A stretch of DNA of 64,000 bases from Drosophila miranda (taxonomy: Eukaryota; Arthropoda; Insecta; Diptera; Drosophilidae). The notes under the pieces were generated by a model. That model was not told where the DNA came from. It was given only the letters and a program-made list of their open reading frames with translations, and did not search any database. The stretch covers positions 5,725,001 to 5,789,000 of the forward strand of contig NW_022881614.1 of the NCBI RefSeq assembly GCF_003369915.1, in the 5' to 3' direction. A program made the translations under genes and the position numbers. Every line of letters begins with the position of its first letter. Position 1 is the stretch's first letter. Positions 24,701 through 36,441 of the stretch are shown one piece after another.

Positions 24701-26641
24701 CCCAACCCCCAGAGCCCCAAAACCCTACAACCGTCGGTGCACTCAACTATTGATTTGTTAAGCATTTCGTCCTGACCAAAAATGCTCGAAAACGTCTTTA
24801 TTGAAATGCAATTGGGGAGACCTGATGGTAAAAGATGGTAAAGGCACAACTGAATGGCCAGGAAAAAGACATTTATTGGCCAAGCAGTTGAGAGAAAGAT
24901 GAACAGTGAGAGCAGGAGAGGAGTGTAGAAAGAGACACAGAATCGGTGATGGGAGTGAAAGCCTTGCTAAAAGAGACTCCCGAAGCATGGCGAACATTTT
25001 AGTGAAATTAGTTGTCAAAAAAAGTAAATCTAAAGTTATTAGGCATTGAAAATAGTTCCCAAATTCCTAACGTCTTAATCTCATAGTCCTTAACCATATT
25101 GTCCATTTTGGCCATAGGTCATTAACCTAATCCTTTTTCTATTGGCTTTCTTCTTCAAAAGACTGATTGAAAGCAATCGTAATTTGAAGATACTCTTAAC
25201 CAATTAAAAGTCGTCATAAAAGCCATTAAGCTTAAATTTCAATTCCTTCATTTCTCCTTGAAGTGAAAGCCTGTGGAAGCCTTTCAACTAGTTAGAGGAC
25301 AGTTTTAGCCTTCAGTTTGTACTGGTTTAAGCCACTCCATTGAACCGTTCAATGGCCTCTGCTTTGAACCATTCAAATTCCGCTTTAATCCGGATCGAAG
25401 TCGATGCCTCAACAAGGTTGCAAATGCCAAATGCAAATGGAGATGCCACTGGCCCACCATGATAACTATAATTATTACATTCAATGGAGCGCCGTCCGGC
25501 CCCCGCTCTTCTGATCTCCTTGAGTCATGTGGCGACCTTATAAATTAGCTGCCAGGCGGGAAGTCAACCAGCAACGGCGTCCTGAGCTTCTCCTATGTCT
25601 GCTAGGTCCTGGATCCTGGGTCCAGGTCCTCGCCGCTGATCTAATGAACGAACGCACCACATAAACATAAATTATGGCCAGCCTCAGTGGAGGGTTCTTC
25701 GCCTGGCCTTCCCTACAGTCCTTCAGCCCGTCCCCGTCCCCATCCCATCCCACAGCGTCAAAGCCCAATTGCATTTTTGCGCAGCATACTTTTGGGTGGC
25801 GGGATGCGGCGCGTTGCATACTTTTTGGCGGCGCTTGGTTTTATCCTGCAGTAAAAAGCATTTTTGGCACGCTCTCGTTTTCTCTTTTATTTCACTTGCT
25901 CTCTTTCTCACTCTCTGTTCACCCTCTGTCTCTGTCTCTTTTACATATACATATATTTTTGTTAATTTATTTTTACTGTTTTTATTGTGTTTTTTCCTTA
26001 TGAATTCGTGTGTGTGTGTGTTTTACTTAAAATAAATGTTACTCTTTAATCATAATATATGTATATATTCACAGCTTGTGGGTGTGGGCGTTTGAGTGCT
26101 TAAGTGTGTATGTACATATGTGTTTAAGTGAAACTAATATTTATTTATTTATATTGTAGGTATTTCCATATGCTTTTATCAATAACTTTATCAATTTTGA
26201 GTACGCCTGAAGGTGTTTACAGTGTGTGAAATGAATAATCGCTAACCACTAGTGAGGTCTATCAAGAATCTACAAAATAGTAGAATTTTCATTCTAAGAA
26301 ATGCACATTTTTTTGCTGGATTCCGTGGGGGGAGAATAACTACATTCTTTGCGTTTGCAGGGGAGTGTGTATGGAAGAGTGGGGAATTTTTTAGGAACTT
26401 ACTAACTTAGAACCTCAATTATTTCCAACACTTAAAGACTTAAACAAACTCAACGAAACTCAACTCTATATATTGCACGATTGACAAAGTGTGGGAAAGT
26501 AGTGATTGCGGTAGTGGTAGTGGGTGCGTGTGCGTGTGCTTGGGGGGAAACCTTAACTATTTAGCACTCCTTTTGCTGTTTTTCCTGTGTGTGTAAACTG
26601 GTTCTAGAATTTTGAACTTAACTGTAGTTGTGGCCAAGTAT
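21701..26641. other. Non-coding stretch with simple repeats
   Basis: No supported exons. It holds a seven-base TTTCCCA-type repeat at 22606-22652, a GGGGTAG-like purine tract at 23908-23943, several CTG/CAG runs, and a T-rich block near 25860-26050. The right end is the 3' flank of the minus-strand cysteine-rich gene, whose stop codon lies at 26642-26644. Confidence 0.45.
22606..22652 (+). repeat. Short tandem repeat, TTTCCCA unit
   Basis: About six imperfect copies of a seven-base unit (tttcccg, then tttccca several times, then gttccca). No function suggested. Confidence 0.75.
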
Positions 26642-28163
26642 TTATCTGTTGCTTCGGCTGCTGCTGACCAGCAGGGGCACCAACGTCATTGTCATTAGAA
26701 GGACCAGACTGGTCTGCTGTAGGACCCCAGGGGCACCATTGCGCGCTTCGTCGCGACAGATGCCCGGATTATGGGTAAAGTCCTCGCAATAGGTCTGCGA
26801 AAGTGAGAAAAGATCAAGTTTGTCTCACGTAGAGCGGTAATCACACTCACCTTAGTCAAACTGTTGGCATATTTATCGACCAGCTCCCGCGTAAACTTGG
26901 CCGCCTCATTGCCACAGATTCTTCGGGCCGCCATCTCCGAGCAGTCCACGAGCTCATTGATGGAGCTGCGAAGGGGGGATTTAGCTATAGGAAAGAAATA
27001 TCAGGAAGAGATCTCTACCCACCAGCAAATGGTTTTGATGTTCTCGTTGAGAGTGCCGTTTTCTGGATTCTCCTGATTCTTGTTGGGCTTCAGAAAGACC
27101 ATTGATTCCTTATAGCGAGTGGCGCACACCTCGAACTCCTTCTTGGCCATCTCCGAGCAGGGCACATGCTTTAGGTACTCTACATTGGGTGTTATCAAGG
27201 GGGTATATCAAGCTTAAACAGATCTGTGGAGTAGGTTTCTGGTCGCATCTTACCCTCCTGGAACTCTCCCTTGTTGCACAGATCGCGGATAAACTGGTTG
27301 GTGCCGTGGTACAGCTTGTTGAACTGGTTCCTCTGCTGCAGATCCATGCAGCGTCGCGTGTAACTCTGGATGCACCGCACTCCTTTGCGTAGCTCGCTGC
27401 AAAACAATCGGAGATTATCTCTGAATCGGATCGGATCGGAACTTTCTCCGGGAGCACACTTACTGGCAAAGTTTGTCCAGTTCCTCCTTCTTGGCGGGGC
27501 CAATCGATAACTCTGACGTTAAGTGCAGCATTTCGAGGGGTTCGGCGCACTTGGTGAACTCCTCCTGGCCGCACTCCTCGGACCGTACCTCCACGACCAG
27601 CGCCAGCATCAGGACTGGAAATTTGAGCAGTGGAAAAACCAGAGGCAAGACCAGAGGGAAAGAGCGCAAATGCCAGAGAGTGTTGGAGTGGGAGACAAAT
27701 AAACAAACAGAAACATTGAAATAGTGCTCAAGTTGAAAGCTAAAAGGCAATCTGAGACTCTTGGCCGGCCAGTGGGTGGCAGTAGCAGGAGCAGGAGCAG
27801 GACCAGGAGCACGGGTAGCTGTGTGGCACACACAAACAGTCAGTTGCAACAAAGTTGCAAATGTGCGTCAGGGGTAATAAAGTAAGGCGTAAGTGAAATT
27901 GGCATTTCATAAATTTTTCGCCAACTTTTTATTCCGGCATTCCGTGAGATGCAATCTATTCGACGCAGAACTGACAGATCGGGTCAGGTTTTGACGGTAA
28001 GATTTTTCATCGGATGATTTTTCATACATTGTAGCTCCATGCATATATAGCATTCCATAAGTTCTATCTATACTTTATACATATGTAGTACATAGGTTCC
28101 CGTTCACTCACCCGACATCCAGACCTGAGTCCAGCTCCAGTTACAATTCCAACTGCAATGCAT
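26642..28163 (-). CDS. Secreted cysteine-rich protein of unknown function, six exons, intact
   Basis: Exons on the minus strand: 28163-28112, 27614-27464, 27396-27254, 27179-27023, 26965-26851 and 26794-26642. The lengths sum to 771 bases, giving exactly 256 residues plus TAA, and every junction has GT-AG with matching phase. Residues about 11-29 (WTQVWMSVLMLALVVEVRS) form a signal peptide assembled across the first intron. The mature part carries 14 cysteines in a repeating pattern (EEC-x7-C, LC-x7-RC-x6-RC, VPC-x9-VC, VDC-x7-IC, TYC-x9-C), likely in disulfides. The last 30 residues are hydrophobic (SLVLLMTMTLVPLLVS) after a small-residue patch (NGAPG), which could be a GPI signal or a membrane anchor. 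I do not recognise the family. The start is set by the only ATG upstream in phase. No damage is seen. Confidence 0.8.
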
Positions 28164-28313
28164 TTTCGCGACGATTTGTTCTTCAAGTTCCAAATGCAAT
28201 TGCTGATACACTTTTGAAGTCACCACAACTGGATTTGGTTATAGAAATAAATCAAGGGGAAAAGAGCTTTTTAATATGCAAATATTTATGACAAATTACA
28301 GCTTTGCGTCGTC
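28164..28313. promoter_or_regulatory. Probable promoter region of the cysteine-rich gene
   Basis: This is the short interval between the minus-strand start codon and the ISY-like insertion at 28314. No clear TATA box or initiator could be fixed. The insertion lies about 150 bp upstream of the start codon and may have separated the gene from upstream regulatory DNA. Confidence 0.3.
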
Positions 28314-29162
28314 TCAACTCTACATTTATACCCGATACTTAGTCAGTATGGCTCTCCTCCGGCAGACGGCGCTAATATTAAACGACACGACAAAGAGTGC
28401 GTGCGAGAGAGACAGAAAATCAGTCTGAGCGTGACGTCGGGCGCTGCGTAGCCACTGCAAATTGATTTGTTCCTTTTGGCTATAAAAATGATCTGATCTG
28501 ATCCAGATTCAGCAATCTGATAGATATGATCATTATCTATGATTCTGCGTAATTAGTTTTCTCGTATACTCAATATTGTGGATGCAACAGTTTTTCGTCC
28601 TTTGTGGGGGCGGAAGGGGGTGGGGCGAAATTTTGAGATATAAGTTTTATAGTGAGATCTAACAAAAGTGCGGATACCAAATTTGGTTACTCTAGCGTTA
28701 ATAGTCTCTGAGATTTGTGGATGCCTCAGATTTTCGTCCTTTGCGTGTGCGGAAGGGGGTGTGGCGAAATTTTGACACAAAACGGTCAAGGTCCGATATC
28801 ACAGGATTGTATCGTATCTTTAAAAATGTGGATGCCACAGATTTTCGCCCTTTGTGGGGGCGGAAGTGGGCCGGGCAAAGTTTTGAAATATTCTTGTAGC
28901 AGTGACATATCACAGAAGTCTGGATCCAAAACATCGTTGCTCTAGCTCTTATAGTCTTTGAGCACTAGGCGCTGAAGGGACGGACAGACGGACGGACGGA
29001 CAGACGGACAGACAGACATGGCTCAATCGACTCGGCTATTGATGCTGATCAAGAATATATATACTTTATGGGGTCGGAAACGATTCCTTCTGGACGTTAC
29101 ACACATCCACTTTTACCACAAATCTAATATACCCCAATACTCATTTTGAGTATCGGGTATAA
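28314..29162 (-). mobile_element. ISY-like copy, about 850 bp, with an internal deletion
   Basis: It begins at tcaactctacatttataccc, so the terminal cgagggggaacg and one hairpin arm are lost. The middle jumps from the ggtccgatatcacagg block directly to a block normally 240 bp further on (atcgtatctttaaaaatgtgg), which removes the gagagagacagg tract. The GGAC core and the terminal gagtatcgggtataa are present. Confidence 0.85.
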
Positions 29163-30716
29163 AAAATAAAACCTGAAAGAAGAAAAAAATTGATCTAAAA
29201 ATATTCTCGAAAAGCGAAAGCACAGCGTCAGAGGTTGTTTTGCTTTCGATCGGAGTGGTTCGTCACGAGGTCTGGGAGTGCCTTCTAACATTCTTTCTTT
29301 CTAGCTGCGGAGAGTATTTACACGGGTATTTTTAACCTTTCTTGTCGCCAATTATTGCTGCAAATGTTCCGTGCACAGGGCGGAATGTAGTTTCTGTTGG
29401 GGCAGATCCAACATTTCATGTTGATCGGATGGTACTTCTTAAGAAAAATAGTATATCCCATACATAAATCAATCACGAAAAATAAAAAAATTGGTTCACG
29501 AAAGTCACATGGAAACCTTTAAATTCAGGCATTGCAAATGCACTCACATAATTGATACGCCCCTACGCGTACCCATTCTTCTGCCACCACTGCACAACCC
29601 TCTCATGAACTCCCCTTAAATCAAGCCCTATTCAGTGCCCATTAAGAGGAGGCAAAAAAATTAACAGCGAATCAGCAACCAGCGAAAGTGTTGATTTAAA
29701 TGTTGGTAATGTGCTAAACGGTTTTTTCAATGTGGCATTTAAGTTATTATTTGCAATATGTAAATGCAAATAAATATGAGAACGATGAAAGCTGTGACAG
29801 ATGCATTTAATGTTCATAAATACACAAGCAAACACAAAACACTTTTGAAATGCCTCGTTGAGAGGAATTTTATGCATGCCCGATTGATGGGAGCACATAC
29901 TGTGGCAAAGGTCGGGGTTTTAGAAAAATATGTGAAATGCCAGCTATGAAAGTCGAGGGCTTAGATGCTCTTCTTTAGCGAGATTTCCTGCAGGCAATTA
30001 CTATAGCTCTTTTTTGCTAGCGGAGTTTATGGAAAGTAAATCAATAAGGTTAATTTACTAAACTTTTGATTGGTTTATGTTTAAAAACTGCCAATGGCTT
30101 TAATGGAACCTGTGGGATATCCTAACTCAAGAAAATTGGGCTGAGATTTCCAATGCATTTTTAGGTTCTATTTGTACAATGACAAAACTTGTTTTTGATC
30201 TGTGCAAACGAGAATAGAACAGCGATTGAATCTATAGAATCGATCATGATTCCTATGTTGTATCTTTGTGGTAAGCTTCTGCTCAGCTCCAGCATACCTT
30301 TACCACACCCTATGCATTTATAAGAAGAACAAATCTGCATAAATATACGGAAAAATATAATGCAACGAAACGCCCTAGTACGTAGGTAGTGAAAAATTCA
30401 ATCAAATTGACTTTGTGCAAGCAAACAGGCATTTACATCATTGTGCATTGTTTTGCACATATAATTAATCAATTTCAGGTGCAACAGCACAAACAGCAGC
30501 CACCACTCAAGCAAGAACAATAGAATAACAACAAGTTCAATGACAAAAACAACTAAAACAACCATTAAAAACACACTTGTCCAATGTTTCGATTGAAAGT
30601 TTGCCGCCACTGATCGATCGCATGATTTTCATGCATTTCTACTGCTGCAACTGCGTCTAGCTCTCTGTCCCACTGTCCGCCTTCGTCCAGGTCCCCTCTC
30701 TCTTGATTCTCCTGCA

Positions 30717-30751
<35 letters not shown>

Positions 30752-32313
30752 CCGATCATTATGTTGATCCCAGCTGTTCCCTTCGCCTTGTAGTGGTTGG
30801 AAGCCGTTCAATTGAGAAACGAAAACAAATCACTTAGCGCTCGAAGAAGCAACGAACGAAGAGAAGAGACAAAGAACAACTGTAATTAGGCTTTTTCTCT
30901 GCCTGCAGATCGCCGCGCAAAATTTCGCCTTGAAAGTGGGGTGGCGAATGGTCGGTGATGCAGTTTCTGCAGCACGTGATGCAAGAATGCAGTCGGACGA
31001 GCCTCTCCCTGGCATCGTCATGGGATCGTGGAATCGTGGGGTCGTACGCCAGATCGTCGCCCTGTGCGAAATCAGGTTTTCTCCTCTCATTTATTTATAA
31101 GTTTTAAAGGTTTTTTTTTGTCTTTTGATATGCCTTTGGTCTTAATTTATTTATTACTTGGAAGATTGGAAGATCGCTTCGCTGCACGAGAGACGAAACA
31201 CCGGACAGCCGTGCGATGCAGTGCAATGGACAGAGGCAGAGACGCAAGCGCGCCGCGTTGTTCACCGGTCGAGTAACATAAACGTACTATGCGGCAGCAG
31301 CATAGCGCCAAGACACTACCACTACGACCAAACGACCAAACGACAAGCGCCAAATGCAACGAACAAATCACAAGCCGAACGCCCACAAAATGCCAGCCCC
31401 GAACCAGCATGTTGCTGGGAAACATTCGGCCATGTTTCTGTGAAATTGCGGGTGCACTTGAAATGAATGCAAATGCAACAACAGGTATTTCTTCGCCCAG
31501 CACCCTTCCTTTTCCTCTAGCTCTCCGAGTGTCTGTCCATTCAAGTGCCCCTTTGTGTCCGGCTATCCGCCTATCCACCCATCCACCTGTCCACCTGTCC
31601 GCTTGTCCGCTTCCGTGCAAAATGATAAGCGACTGGGCATTCGAAGGCCAATCTGCACTGATAGACGACTAAACGGCCCACTGCTGACTGCTGACTGCTG
31701 GCCCACTATTGAACACATTTTTGTTAGAATTCTAGTGCATTCTAGTGCCTTTCGGATGGATACTTTACCTGTTTTCTTATGAAAGCGGCACCTTAGTATA
31801 AATAATTGTATAAACGGAACTATAGAGGAGAGGAGCTCATATAAAACAAAGAACTTCAATCTATGCAGTTATTCCACCCAATCGAATACACTTTTACTTT
31901 TATTGTCGTAAAGTTTCCATTTACACCACACGAATATTCGGCATATTCAATATTTTCATTAATCAATATATGTAGTTCTTCAACTTGATTTATAGCCCTC
32001 ATAGATTTAATTCCAACAGACTGTCTATCTCTACGAGTAGATCCGTAGTAGAGTGATTTAAATGGAAATATTAGTTGTTCCATTTTGATTTCTGAGAAGA
32101 TTGAGAGAGCGAGACGATTCCAATCACTCTTAACTTCCATTCTCTTCTAGAGAATACTATTATCTAAAAGATTGAATCCGTTTAGCCCCGCTCTGACTAG
32201 AAGCTTATCGAATAATAATATCTCACTCTCAACCTCCATATATCTCAGTTATCTTAAATTATATGTGAGTCTGTTATTTTCGCAGTGCAACACAATTAAA
32301 TAACCACAAGGAA
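29163..32313. other. Non-coding stretch, possible 5' region of the 32.3-kb gene
   Basis: No protein exon is supported. A perfect (TC)14 tract lies at 30721-30748 in a CT-rich setting, a typical GAGA-factor target. An acceptor-like tattttcgcag ends at 32285, just upstream of the ATG at 32314, so a non-coding first exon may lie somewhere in 31100-31500, which is richer in GC. That is inference. Confidence 0.35.
30721..30748 (+). repeat. (TC)14 microsatellite
   Basis: Uninterrupted TC dinucleotides followed by a T run. On the other strand it is a GA tract, a possible GAGA-factor or CLAMP site. Confidence 0.85.
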
Positions 32314-32352
32314 ATGGGTTCAAACGGGGCTAAAAGCGGTGCTGGCAAGAAG

Positions 32353-33889
32353 GTAAGTAACTTTAAGTGCTGCTCTGTGGATTATTTTACATTTTTACAC
32401 TCCCAGTCCACTTCCAGTTTCATTTCATTTCGTTTCGTTTCGTTTTTGCTCCACTTTTTCATCCATAACTATCAGAACTTAACCCTCTGCTGGCCAACAA
32501 CTAACAAAGTTGTGCAACAGCAACATCGCTTTTGTGTGTGTGTGCTAAGGAGAGGGGGGAGTTTGGACCTGCGGAGGTCATTACCACTGGCCACATGCGT
32601 ATAGTCTCAGGACGAAGGACGAAGGCGTAAGCTTTAAGCCATTGCGTATACGGCAAACGAAAACAAAACTCGAGTTTATTTTATTTCATTTTCTTGGATC
32701 GGACGGAAGGACTGAAGGATAGTAGCAGGAGATGGTATAGGGGCAAGGTTCGGAGAGGGACAATAGAAGGAAGCCGATGGATCCAACACCTAGACACAAC
32801 ACACACACACACACGAACACACACATTTGTGCGCATTAAGCGCACCAACAACAATAACCCGAACAAACAGAAAGAAGGGATATCCGTTGGTGAGCGAAGC
32901 TTTGAATACCCTTAAATATTGATCGTTCCTATAAGGTAGCCAGGAGATAAGTTCTCATATAAACAGACGGACAGAGCAGATTATGGGATCGGAAATGCAT
33001 CCTTATTTACAGTCCAAACAATTACGTGAAAACGGTAATACCCCCCAAAGGAAAGCGGACGACGACGGTGGAAGTGGCCCCAAGTAGAGTGTCGGTGGCG
33101 GAAAGGAGAGTCTAGCTAAAAGTGGTCTATAGTAAAGGGTAGTGTAGGTTGTAGAGGATACTCTGGCCCGGTTCCCATCCCCTCTTTCACACTCCTTCAC
33201 GCTTTGGCTTTTGTTCCTCCTCCCACTCTTCGGCTGGGCTGCTGCTGCATTAGTTTGTGTTTGAACTTTGCAAGTTTTCCCCATCATCATTGTTGGTGTT
33301 GTAGTTGTTGCTGTTGCTGCGATTGTTGTTGTTGTTGTTGCTGTAATTGTTGGTGTTGCTTTTATTTTTGTTGCTGCCATACAAAAGTCCCTCCCATGGA
33401 CGCGCAACTGTTGATGTTTACATTTAGCGCTTGGATTTATGAACTCCGCATTCGGGGCACGTAGCATTTGGACAATTTAAAGTTTAGCCAACACACACAC
33501 ACACACGCATAACACGTTTCGCTCAGTTTCGCATTCCTCTTTGCGGATCACCGGCGCTTATCGAGCACCGGTATGTGGGGGCTCGCCCTCAGCGGCAAAG
33601 TTAGGTGGAGAAAAAGGGAAGGGATAGAGAGATCAAGAAGCCTAAATGAAGAGGGACAATGAAATAACCCGGGTAAAAATGCTTAGAGCATATGACTGTG
33701 TTACGTTATTTTTTTTTCTTATTCTTGCTATTTTTTGTTTCTTTTGGACCAGGCTAGATCTTTGTGACAATTTCAACTTCGATCAGCCACTAACTGCCGA
33801 ACACTTTTTCCGAAGAATTTCTCTTGCCTCTCGTTAGATGGTGCCTAATTTTCGGCGGACCCCAAAAACCCTAGGCCTCCTCACAGCAG
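32353..33889. other. Non-coding stretch, probably intron, with simple repeats
   Basis: Contains an (AC)n tract at 32797-32814, a GTT/TTG run at 33296-33356 and an (AC)n tract at 33491-33506. The open frames across the GTT run are low-complexity artefacts. No exon is supported. Confidence 0.45.
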
Positions 33890-34780
33890 CTACAAGCCTC
33901 ACCGTACAGTCCTGAGACTCCAGCTCCCGCAGGGATGCACGCTTGTCGGTTTCGCTGACGATCTCGCCCTGGTCGTGGTAGCCAAAGAGCTCCGAGATGT
34001 CGAGGCGACGGCCAACGAGGCAATCCGGATCGTATCCAACTGGATGGAAAACGCGGGATTGGACCTGGCTGGCCACAAAACGGAGGCTGTACTCATCACG
34101 AGTCGGAAGAAGGTGGAGTACGCGACGTTTCGCGTGGGTAATACGACTATTAAGTCGCAGGAGTCAATCCGGTACCTAGGCGTGATGCTGGATAACCGAT
34201 TGAACTACCGGGCCCACATCGAGTACGTGAGTCAAAAAGCCTCCCGGATGCAGGCAGCACTCGCAAGGATGCTCCCCAATATTGGTGGACCCAAGGCAGG
34301 TCGTCGCTTACTCCTGGCGAGAGTAGTGGCCTCGATCCTACTGTACGCTGCGCCGGTGTGGTCTTCAACCCTATCCGGCAACATGAGTCTAAGAAGAAAG
34401 ATGTCAGTGCCATATCGGCTCTGCGCTCTTCGAGTAGTGTCTGGATATAGGACGGTGTCGGATAACGCAGCCCTGGTCCTCGCGGCCATGATACCGGTGG
34501 ATATACTAGCGCTCGAGATGACGCTTGTATATGAAGCGCGCGCAGGGATGCGAACTAATGCATCGCTAGAGACCATCCGTGCGTCGGAAAGGCGGGCGTC
34601 GATAGAAAAATGGCAGGCAAGATGGGACCCGGCCACAAATGGACTGGACCAGCTGTGCGTGGTGGTGAGTTTAGCTGGGAAGCCCCGAAGGGGTAGTCCA
34701 GTTCGTTGACTGGTACGGGCCGGTCGCGTCTCTTAGAGATTCTCACCCACCGTGGCGTATCCATGGAAAAAAAAAAAAAA
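33890..34780 (+). mobile_element. 5'-truncated R1-clade non-LTR retrotransposon fragment with poly(A)
   Basis: From about 33920 the translation gives the end of a reverse-transcriptase core (LVGFADDLALVV) and thumb region in frame to 34709 (AGHKTEAVLITSRKKVE, IRYLGVMLD, LLYAAPVWSS). It closely parallels the same region of the element at 35916-40804 but is a distinct family. The coding part then jumps to a GC-rich 3' UTR; the usual C-terminal CCHC segment is missing. It ends in a 14-base A run (34767-34780) directly abutting an ISY-like copy. The left edge is not exact; 5' truncation is typical of target-primed reverse transcription. Confidence 0.78.
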
Positions 34781-35894
34781 CGAGGGGGAACGTTGTGAGT
34801 TGCTGCGGACACCGCAACTCTACGGTTATACCCGATACTAAGTCAGTATGGCTCTCCTCCGGCAGACGCCGCTAATATTAAACGACACGACAAAGAGTGC
34901 GTGCGAGAGAGACAGAAAATCAGTCTGAGCGTGACGTCGGGCGCTGCGTAGCCACTGCAAATTGATTTGTTCCTATTGGCTATAAAAATGATCTGATCTG
35001 ATCCAGATTCAGCAATCTGATAGATATGATCATTATCTATGATTCTGCGTTTTTAGTTTTCTCGTATTCTCAATATTGTGGATGCAACAGATTTTCGTCC
35101 TTTGTGTGGGCGGAAAGGGGTGGGGCGAAATTTTGAGATACACGTTTTATAGTTAGATCTAACAGGAGTGCGGATACCAAATTTGGTTACTCTAGCCTTA
35201 ATAGTCTCTGAGATTTTTGAATATCCCCAGATTTTCGTCCTTTGCGGGGGCGGAAGGGGGTGTGGCGAAATTTTGAAACAAACTCGTCTCGGTCCGATAT
35301 ATTAGGAGTGTGGATACCAAATTTGGTTGCTCTAGCTTTTATAGTCTCTGAGATCTAGGCGCTAATGTTTTACTCTAAGCAAAGCCGGCTATGCTACGTG
35401 TGTGTTAGAGAGAGACAGGGCGAGAAAAAATGAAATTGTTTTCTTGATGCTGGCTATAATAATAATACGATCTTATTCAAATTCTGCAGTCTTAAAGATA
35501 TGGTCATTCTCTACAACTCAACGTTTTTGGTTTTCTCATATCTTTAAAATTGTGGATGCAACAGATTTTCGTCCTTTGTGGGGGCGGAAGTGGGCGGGGC
35601 GAAGTTTTGAAATATTTTTGTAGCAGTGACATATAACAGAAGTTTGGATCCAAAACATCGTTGCTCTAGCTCTTATAGTCTTTGAGCACTAGGCGCTGAA
35701 GGGGACGAACAGACGGACAGACGGACGGACGGACAGACGGACAGACAGACAGGGCTCAATCGACTCGGCTATTGATGCTGATCAAGAATATATATACTTT
35801 ATGGGGTCGGAAACGATTCCTTCTGGACGTTACACACATCCACTTTTACCACAAATCTAATATACCCCAATACTCATTTTGAGTATCGGGTATA
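34781..35894 (-). mobile_element. Long-form ISY-like copy inserted at the poly(A) end of an R1 fragment
   Basis: It runs from cgagggggaacgttgtgagt to gagtatcgggtata and has all the long-form parts, including gttagagagagacagggcg at 35404-35422. Its left edge touches the poly(A) tail of the R1-clade fragment. Its right edge is followed by a short A run and the ACAY-type tract in which the Waldo-like element sits. Confidence 0.88.
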
Positions 35895-35900
35895 AAAAAA

Positions 35901-35915
35901 CACACGCATACACAC
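35901..35915 (+). repeat. ACAY-type microsatellite at the left edge of the Waldo-like element
   Basis: The tract cacacgcatacacac fits the (ACAY)n pattern known as the preferred target of Waldo elements (R1 clade). Confidence 0.6.
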
Positions 35916-36441
35916 GGGAGGGACTCGTTTGAGTGTTTTCCAAGTGCGGTTGTGTTTATCACGAGCTCCAAGTTTTCCGGCAAAAAAAATCCGCGCCACG
36001 TCTGGCAACTGAAAGGAAAGCTGTTAAGAGCAGGTCACTGAAGCACCGGTACGTACTGCGTATGAAATCGGCCCTCGCCGACCACTCGTTCTGTTGCAGG
36101 GGCATATCCAGTGCGCTCCGTGCAGGAGGGGGAGAGGGGTGAACTCTTGTTTGGCGCCTTCCGCTATACACATTGTTGGTGGAGTTGTAGCAAAACAATT
36201 TTCTCACTCAAATTTTTCTTTCTTTTTCTGTTTACGGTTCTCGCCGGGAGCCTCCCACTCAGCAGCTGATCACTGAGCTGCCAGTCAGGTGATCGCGCAG
36301 GGTGGCAGCTCGGACGGTGTTGCCGGACAGCCTCGTACGGAACAGGGCTGCCGGAGTGCCGGAGCAGAGATCCGCGCCAAACGAAATTTGAAATTTCAAA
36401 TTAAAATCGACCCAGAATTAACTGGAACATCGATCAAAGGA

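Noticed and set aside
33003-33467. Thr/Ala-rich 154-residue minus frame and Cys-rich 86-residue plus frame
   Set aside because: Both come from the GTT/TTG simple repeat at 33296-33356.
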